From: Microvirga arabica
GTDB taxonomy: Bacteria > Pseudomonadota > Alphaproteobacteria > Rhizobiales > Beijerinckiaceae
Direction: 5' to 3'
Assembly (NCBI RefSeq): GCF_016811235.1
Contig: NZ_JAFBID010000035.1
Coordinates: 1-54,557 of the forward strand
Length of the DNA: 54,557 nucleotides
Part shown: positions 50,421 to 54,557 of the stretch, piece by piece
Layout: each line of letters begins with the position of its first letter
How positions within the stretch are numbered: position 1 is the stretch's first letter
Notes under the pieces: model-generated
What the model saw: only the letters and a program-made list of their open reading frames with translations
What the model was told of the DNA's origin: nothing
The model's database searches: none
Position numbers and translations under genes: made by a program

Positions 50421-51900
50421 GCAGATCCCGCAGAACACCCGGCACGAGCTCCGCCAGATCCTCGGCGATCAGCCCCGGCCCGAAGCTCGCCCCGGCCTCG
50501 GCATGGATCCACACCCCGGCGCAGGCCGCCTCGAAAGCGGGCACGCCTTGAGCCATCAAACCGGCAATGAGGCCGCAGAGCGTATCGCCCGATCCTGCCG
50601 TCGCCAGATACGGCGTGCCGTTCTCGTTGATCGCTGCGCGGCCATCCGGGGCTGCGATGACGGTATCGGCTCCCTTGAGCACCACCACCGCGCCCGTATA
50701 GGCGGCAGCGCGCCGCACACGCTCGATTTTCGATGCCGGATCAACAAGATCCGGGTGTCCCTTGAACAACCGGTTGAACTCGCCGTCATGAGGCGTGAGC
50801 ACCGACGGAGCATGGCGGAACGCCCCGTGCAGCTCGGTGGCCAATCCTTCGAAGGAGGTCAGTGCGTCGGCATCCAGCACGAGGCTGCGCCGGGCATGGA
50901 CCGCTACTGCCACCATGGCGCGGGTGCCCGCATGAATCCCAAGTGCCGGACCCAGCACAAGCGAGTTGAAGCGCTGATCCTGCAGCATCGTGTTCAGCCC
51001 CTCCGGCCCATCGCAGCCCCGCAGCATGATGGCGGTGAGATGGGCGGCATTCACTCCCAGCGCCTCCGGCGGCGAGGCCACCGTCACGAGGCCGGAGCCG
51101 ATCCGCAGTGCCGCCCGCGCGGCCAGCCGCGCGGCGCCCGTCCGGGTCGCGCCGCCGGAGGCCACCAGCGTGTGGCCTCGCTCGTACTTGTGGGACGAGA
51201 GTCCGGGCCTGGGTAGCGCATGAGTCCACAAGGTCGCATGATTGGCGAACAGAGTGCCGCCCTTGGCTTCCAGCGTGTCGCCGCCGATCCCGATATCCGC
51301 CACCTCGACCGGGCCGCAATAGGCACGCCCCGGCATCAGCAGATGGCAAGGCTTGCGCACCGCGAAGGTGACAGTCCGGGTGGCTTTGACGGCTACTCCC
51401 CGAACCGCTCCGGAGTCTCCATCGATGCCAGAGGGCAGATCCACGGCGAGGATCGGACGTCCCGATGCGTTCATGCGCTCTACGGCCAGCCGCGCGGCGC
51501 CTTCCAGATCGCGCGCGAGACCGGTGCCGAACAGGGCATCGATGATGAGGTCCGCGCCGTGGAAGGAGAGGTCCTCGACCCGCTCGACCTTACCGTACCA
51601 GCCTTTGGCGGCCTCGGCCGCATCGCCCGCCAGCCGGTCGGGAGTGCCCAAGAGGCCCAAGCTCACCTGGTAGCCCCGATCGAACAGCAGGGCCGCGGCA
51701 ATAAAACCATCGCCACCGTTCTGCCCCGGGCCTGCCGCCACGATGATCCTGTCACCTGGAGCGGCTAATTTTTCGGCACTATCGGCCACGGCACGTCCTG
51801 CGCGCCGCATGAGTTCGATGCCCGGAATCCCATTTTCGATGGTCGCCCGGTCGGCTTGCCTCATTTCGGAGGACGTCAGGACAAGTTCAGGGGCTGTCAT
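50413..51900 (-). CDS. nnr: Bifunctional NAD(P)HX epimerase and dehydratase
   Basis: A 495-residue repair enzyme. It epimerises hydrated NAD(P)H and dehydrates it back with ATP or ADP. The N-terminal YjeF_N domain (about 1-215) has SSEMRQADRATIENGIPGIELMRRAG and the GPGQNGGDGFIAA motif. The C-terminal kinase-like domain (about 220-495) has KGADTVIAAPDGRAAINENG and GSGDTLCGLIAGL, the ADP-dependent dehydratase signature. The start at 51900 (MTAPEL) agrees with the family; the open frame upstream overlaps PII and glnA on the other strand and is not real. Confidence 0.94.
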   Translation of the reverse strand: MTAPELVLTSSEMRQADRATIENGIPGIELMRRAGRAVADSAEKLAAPGDRIIVAAGPGQNGGDGFIAAALLFDRGYQVSLGLLGTPDRLAGDAAEAAKGWYGKVERVEDLSFHGADLIIDALFGTGLARDLEGAARLAVERMNASGRPILAVDLPSGIDGDSGAVRGVAVKATRTVTFAVRKPCHLLMPGRAYCGPVEVADIGIGGDTLEAKGGTLFANHATLWTHALPRPGLSSHKYERGHTLVASGGATRTGAARLAARAALRIGSGLVTVASPPEALGVNAAHLTAIMLRGCDGPEGLNTMLQDQRFNSLVLGPALGIHAGTRAMVAVAVHARRSLVLDADALTSFEGLATELHGAFRHAPSVLTPHDGEFNRLFKGHPDLVDPASKIERVRRAAAYTGAVVVLKGADTVIAAPDGRAAINENGTPYLATAGSGDTLCGLIAGLMAQGVPAFEAACAGVWIHAEAGASFGPGLIAEDLAELVPGVLRDLLR

Positions 51901-52044
51901 GGGAGCAAAATTGACCCGTTGTGGAGGAGTTGGCGAGGTTTTCCGCAGTTGCACAAAGTTTGAGCAGAAGATGCTCAGCAAGGCAGCAAAATGGATGGCT
52001 TTGAGTCGATGAGGCCATGGAAGGCTCCTCCCGGCTGGTGCTAA

Positions 52045-52419
<375 letters not shown>

Positions 52420-52489
52420 GCTCGCTTTTTTAAAGCCGAGGCCTGACGGCCGAGGATGACTCTCAAGGGCAGAAGAGGACCAAACGACC

Positions 52490-53899
<1,410 letters not shown>

Positions 53900-53916
53900 C
53901 GGACGCGAATCCTCCC

Positions 53917-53969
53917 GGCTGCGGATCCGCAGCCTTCCTTCGCCGGAGCCTTCGGGCTCCGGCTTTTTT
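53917..53969 (+). terminator. Double hairpin terminator of glnA
   Basis: First, an 18-bp perfect palindrome (GGCTGCGGATCCGCAGCC, 53917-53934). Second, a 9-bp stem GCCGGAGCC/GGCTCCGGC with a TTCG loop, followed directly by TTTTTT. The second is a textbook intrinsic terminator. Confidence 0.95.
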
Positions 53970-54486
53970 GTTTGGCTGTTCAGGGAAACTCAGGTCCGTT
54001 AGCAAGACTAGAAGCGGCCGACATTCGGGGAGGAGTTTGCCGAACCCGCAGGCAAGCGCGATCCGTGCACGTTGCGCCCCCCACTTCCGGCAAGCCTCCA
54101 GAGGGCATTCAATCAGGAAGAGCTTTATGGTTTCGCCCCTAGCTAAAAACAGCCAGGCGGCGGCCTCTCCGGCCGGTGGTCAAACCTCGGCGACTGCGGC
54201 GAACTCAGAGACGACAGGCTCCTCATAAGAGCTCCCGAGAAGCGCACCACCAACCATCAGCAGCTCAGCATGGCCGCCCTGGCACCATCACGAAAAGGGT
54301 GACCGTCTAGGCGATGGTTCCAGATCCTGTGGGGTTGCAGTCTGTCGCTGAGGCCTTTGCTTCGGACATTCCAGCCGCGAGGGGCTATCGCCAGCTCGTT
54401 CGCGATGACTGCATACTTCTGGTGCCCCCACAGATACGTAAGGTCGTGACGATTGGCCAATTGCGTCCAACTGGCAGACAAAACGA
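53970..54486. other. Intergenic region
   Basis: About 500 bases between glnA and the right-end gene. Open frames on either strand have no recognisable product. It contains only the doubtful 33-codon frame at 54127 and no RNA gene I can recognise. Confidence 0.45.
54127..54228 (+). CDS. Doubtful 33-residue ORF
   Basis: ATG 54127 has AGGAAGAG just upstream, and 33 codons follow, giving a low-complexity Ala/Ser/Thr-rich peptide starting MVSPLAKNSQAAA and ending TTGSS. No homologue is recognised. It could be chance. Confidence 0.2.
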   Translation: MVSPLAKNSQAAASPAGGQTSATAANSETTGSS

Positions 54487-54516
54487 AAAAGGCCCGGGTT
54501 GTGACCCGGGCCTTTT
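54487..54516. terminator. Terminator at the end of the right-edge gene
   Basis: Perfect 12-bp stem AAAAGGCCCGGG/CCCGGGCCTTTT with a 6-base loop. On the minus strand it is followed by TCGTTT. It lies 22 bases after the stop of the gene entering from the right. Confidence 0.9.
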
Positions 54517-54538
54517 CTGTCTCTGTGGGAGACGGATC

Positions 54539-54557
54539 TTAGTAGGTGCCGAAGCGG
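54539..54557 (-). CDS. C-terminal end of a probable outer-membrane protein gene (partial)
   Basis: The stop TAA lies at 54541-54539. Reading the minus strand into it gives ...RFGTY, an aromatic C-terminal residue with alternating hydrophobic positions, as in outer-membrane beta-barrels. A terminator follows at the right place. Five codons are too few to name the gene. Confidence 0.45.

Noticed and set aside
54257..54481. 74-residue minus-strand frame near the right end
   Set aside because: No ribosome site, no recognised family, and it lies beyond the terminator of the gene that enters from the right.

Overview
The window is a high-GC stretch of an alphaproteobacterial chromosome. The gene set points to the Hyphomicrobiales (Rhizobiales), and a Methylobacteriaceae or Microvirga-like soil bacterium is my best guess. 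Supporting signs are the tig-clpP-clpX-lon-hup order, rplM-rpsI next to a type 2 argC, the families DUF1236, BA14K, DUF2842 and DUF5872, a class I PHA synthase, and palindromic intergenic repeats of the kind common in rhizobial genomes. The genus is inferred from gene content only. Three tRNAs are present: Pro-GGG, Val-TAC and Leu-TAG. I see no CRISPR array, insertion sequence, phage or integrase, so this is core chromosome with a few lineage-specific genes.

Layout. 1-6.4 kb: end of an aminotransferase gene, a lipoprotein, PHA synthase, a FadL-type outer-membrane channel, a fumarylacetoacetase-family enzyme and argC. 6.4-8.5 kb: a candidate argC leader, a small basic DUF5872 protein, and rpsI-rplM with a structured leader. 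8.5-15.4 kb: glutathione transferase, thioesterase, CoA-binding protein, O-acetylhomoserine sulfhydrylase, an orphan ParA, heme A synthase and small envelope proteins. 15.5-19.2 kb: a signalling cassette of a periplasmic sulfite-oxidase-fold protein, a hybrid-PAS histidine kinase that carries an in-frame stop and a damaged ATP box, and a LuxR-type response regulator. 19.6-26 kb: small secreted proteins, an L,D-transpeptidase, an extensin-like protein and a Cdc48/VAT-like double AAA ATPase. 26.5-34.6 kb: a complete Dpp/Opp-type ABC importer with an M20 deacetylase upstream, and a divergent threonine dehydratase. 34.7-39.3 kb: an AI-2E-type permease fused to sensory domains, and an ABC-2 exporter pair. 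39.5-41.9 kb: small secreted or membrane proteins and tRNAs. 42-48.9 kb: the protein quality-control block hup, lon, clpX, clpP and tig. 49-54 kb: a copper-ligand-poor multicopper oxidase homologue, NAD(P)HX repair enzyme, and glnB-glnA. The window ends in the last codons of a probable outer-membrane protein gene.

How the genes work together. Trigger factor, ClpXP, Lon and HU form a folding, proteolysis and nucleoid module, and a heat-shock-like promoter lies upstream of lon. PII and glutamine synthetase form the nitrogen-assimilation pair. The Dpp importer plus the deacetylase look like an uptake-and-hydrolysis unit for peptides or N-acyl amino acids. The observations most worth a second look are the candidate arginine-codon leader and terminator ahead of argC, the decaying sensor kinase, the copperless oxidase homologue, the archaeal-type AAA ATPase and the permease-sensor fusion. 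Everything here was read by eye from the sequence; no database search was possible.
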